A stretch of 5,113 nt of DNA from Halobacteriales archaeon QS_9_67_15 (GTDB lineage Archaea > Halobacteriota > Halobacteria > Halobacteriales > Haloarculaceae): NCBI GenBank assembly GCA_003023165.1, contig PXSD01000147.1, positions 1 to 5,113 of the forward strand, written 5' to 3'. The position numbers and the translations under genes were made by a program. The notes beneath the pieces are model-generated. The model saw nothing but the letters and a program-made list of their open reading frames with translations. It was not told the DNA's origin and made no database searches. Positions 3,968-5,113 of the stretch are shown here, piece by piece. Positions within the stretch are counted from its first letter, which is position 1; the number at the start of each line of letters is the position of its first letter.

Positions 3968-5061
3968 AACGTACTGTCGTCGCGCTCGCGACGGTGTTAC
4001 TGGTCGTGACCGCCGGCTGTGCGGCGACGCCGGGAACGGGGACGCCCGCGACAGACGGTGGGACTGACGGCGGCAACGGCGCTCCGACAACCGACAGCAC
4101 CGGCAGCACTGACGCGAATTCGGGCACCGTCAACTTCTACGTCAGTGACCAGCCGAACGACATGGACGATTTCGAGCACCTGAACGTGACGATAACGCAG
4201 GTGCAGTTCCATCTCGTCGATGCCGCCGACACCGAGTCGGCCGACGAGACGGAGGTGAACGAGACGGCGACGCCGGTCGAGACCGACGACAACGAGACCG
4301 AGGAGTCGGAGAACGAATCGGAGACCGACGCGGAAGGCGAAAAGATGGACGAGGAAGACGAGGAGAGCGAGGACGGTCGCTGGGTCACCCGCGAGGTGAA
4401 CGCGACGGATGTCGACCTCTCACAGTTGCGCGGCGCGAACGCGACGCTGCTGGAGCAGTTCGACCTCCCCGCGGGTGAGTACGACAAGATCCACATGGAA
4501 GTGAGCGAAGTGAACGGGACGCTGACGAACGGCGAGTCCGCGAGCGTCAAGCTCCCGAGCGAGAAACTCCAGCTCAACTCGCAGTTCACGGTCGAGAACG
4601 GCAGTGAGGTGAACTTCGTCTACGACGTGACTGTCCAGAAGGCCGGCAACAGCGGGAAGTACGTCCTCAAGCCGGTCGTGAGCGAGTCCGGGACAGACGT
4701 GGTGATCGAACGAGTCGACGACGAGCGTGAGGACGACGACCGCTCGATCAGCGCGTCGTTCCTCGGCAACGTCTCCGCCGGCGAGAACGTCACCGTGCGG
4801 GTGACCGAGAACGGCAGCGCCGTGGAGAACGCGACAGTGATGGTCGACGGAGAGGCCGCAGGGAGCACCGACGCGAACGGCGAGTACGTCCTCAACGTCC
4901 CGAGCAACGCGGAGGAACTCGAGATCGAAGTCGAGGACGGTGACGCCGAAGCCGAACTCGAAGCGGAGCTCGACGAGGGCGACGAAGTCGACGACGACGC
5001 AGACGGCGAGGCCGGAGCGTCCGGCGACGGCGGCGCGAACGCACGGATCGCCGACGCCTGA
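3964..5061 (+). CDS. Secreted lipoprotein with DUF4382-like domain and acidic low-complexity segments
   Basis: A 365-residue protein. Residues 1-19 form a lipoprotein signal peptide (MKRT, hydrophobic core, lipobox TAGC) with Cys19 as the lipid anchor. It lacks a twin-arginine pair, unlike many haloarchaeal lipoproteins. A Gly/Thr/Asp-rich linker (20-54) leads to a DUF4382-like domain at about 55-240: VNFYVSDQPNDMDDFEHL, then VDLSQLRGANATLLEQFDLPAGEYDKI, then the KYVLKPVV strand. This domain is split by an acidic Glu/Asp/Thr-rich insert at about 87-138. Residues 262-325 look like a small beta-sandwich of the carboxypeptidase-regulatory or Big type (VTVRVTENGSAVENATVMVDG...GSTDANGEYVLNV). The last 40 residues are Asp/Glu/Gly-rich. 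I count 12 N-x-S/T sequons, consistent with a glycosylated outer-face protein. The true role is unknown. The ATG at 3964 is chosen for the lipobox distance and GGAGG; an in-frame GTG at 3868 would destroy the signal peptide layout. Confidence -1.
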   Translation: MKRTVVALATVLLVVTAGCAATPGTGTPATDGGTDGGNGAPTTDSTGSTDANSGTVNFYVSDQPNDMDDFEHLNVTITQVQFHLVDAADTESADETEVNETATPVETDDNETEESENESETDAEGEKMDEEDEESEDGRWVTREVNATDVDLSQLRGANATLLEQFDLPAGEYDKIHMEVSEVNGTLTNGESASVKLPSEKLQLNSQFTVENGSEVNFVYDVTVQKAGNSGKYVLKPVVSESGTDVVIERVDDEREDDDRSISASFLGNVSAGENVTVRVTENGSAVENATVMVDGEAAGSTDANGEYVLNVPSNAEELEIEVEDGDAEAELEAELDEGDEVDDDADGEAGASGDGGANARIADA

Positions 5062-5089
5062 TACTGCCGGCTATACGTCTGTCACGAAT

Positions 5090-5111
5090 TTCGCCGCCTC
5101 GGGGCGGCGAA
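5090..5111 (+). terminator. Terminator-like hairpin after the lipoprotein gene
   Basis: TTCGCCGCC (5090-5098) pairs with GGCGGCGAA (5103-5111) around a 4-base loop, 28 bases after the TGA stop. The perfect 9-bp GC-rich stem with closing A-T pairs looks like a transcript end. The window stops two bases later, so a following T-run cannot be seen. It may also serve a converging gene to the right. Confidence -1.
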
Positions 5112-5113
5112 TA

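Noticed and set aside
3759..4133. Minus-strand open frame of 124 codons over the promoter and signal peptide
   Set aside because: It runs through the TATA box and the antisense of the lipoprotein start, and its product is Pro/Val/Ser-rich with no recognisable domain.
4137..4589. Serine-rich minus-strand frame of 150 codons
   Set aside because: The serine runs are the antisense reading of GAx-rich acidic codons in the lipoprotein, not a real protein.

Overview
The base composition (GC-rich, strong G/C bias at third codon positions), the very acidic predicted proteins, TATA-type promoter elements close to start codons and the near absence of Shine-Dalgarno sequences point to a halophilic archaeon (class Halobacteria). 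The genus cannot be told from this window. The content looks chromosomal and mostly housekeeping or conserved accessory; I see no transposase, integrase, tRNA, rRNA or CRISPR array.

Layout. Bases 1-3629 hold four genes on the minus strand, read from right to left: a PsiE-family small membrane protein (3117-3629), ribonuclease Z (2123-3058), a 401-base non-coding stretch rich in repeats and hairpins (1722-2122), a class I SAM-dependent methyltransferase (936-1721) and a PhzF-family isomerase-like protein cut by the left window edge (1-859). The PsiE-like gene and rnz are 58 bases apart and may be co-transcribed. The methyltransferase and PhzF-like genes are 76 bases apart and may form a second unit. 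Each also has a possible promoter of its own.

Bases 3630-3889 are a divergent control region. To the right, on the plus strand, lies a secreted lipoprotein with a DUF4382-like domain (3964-5061), followed by a terminator-like hairpin at the window end. A consensus-like TATA box at 3853-3860 is placed to start a leaderless transcript not at the lipoprotein but at a 25-codon upstream ORF (3890-3967). The stop codon of that ORF overlaps the lipoprotein start codon (ATGA), and the upstream ORF carries the lipoprotein's GGAGG ribosome binding site. This apparent leader-peptide or translational-coupling arrangement is the most interesting gene-level observation.

The other notable region is 1722-2122. 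It holds a 34-bp near-perfect direct repeat, a three-tier nested inverted repeat about 91 bases long, and three further short-loop perfect hairpins, all between rnz and the methyltransferase gene. It is either a mosaic of dispersed haloarchaeal intergenic repeats or a structured 3'/5' RNA element. No complete new defence or metabolic system is evident.
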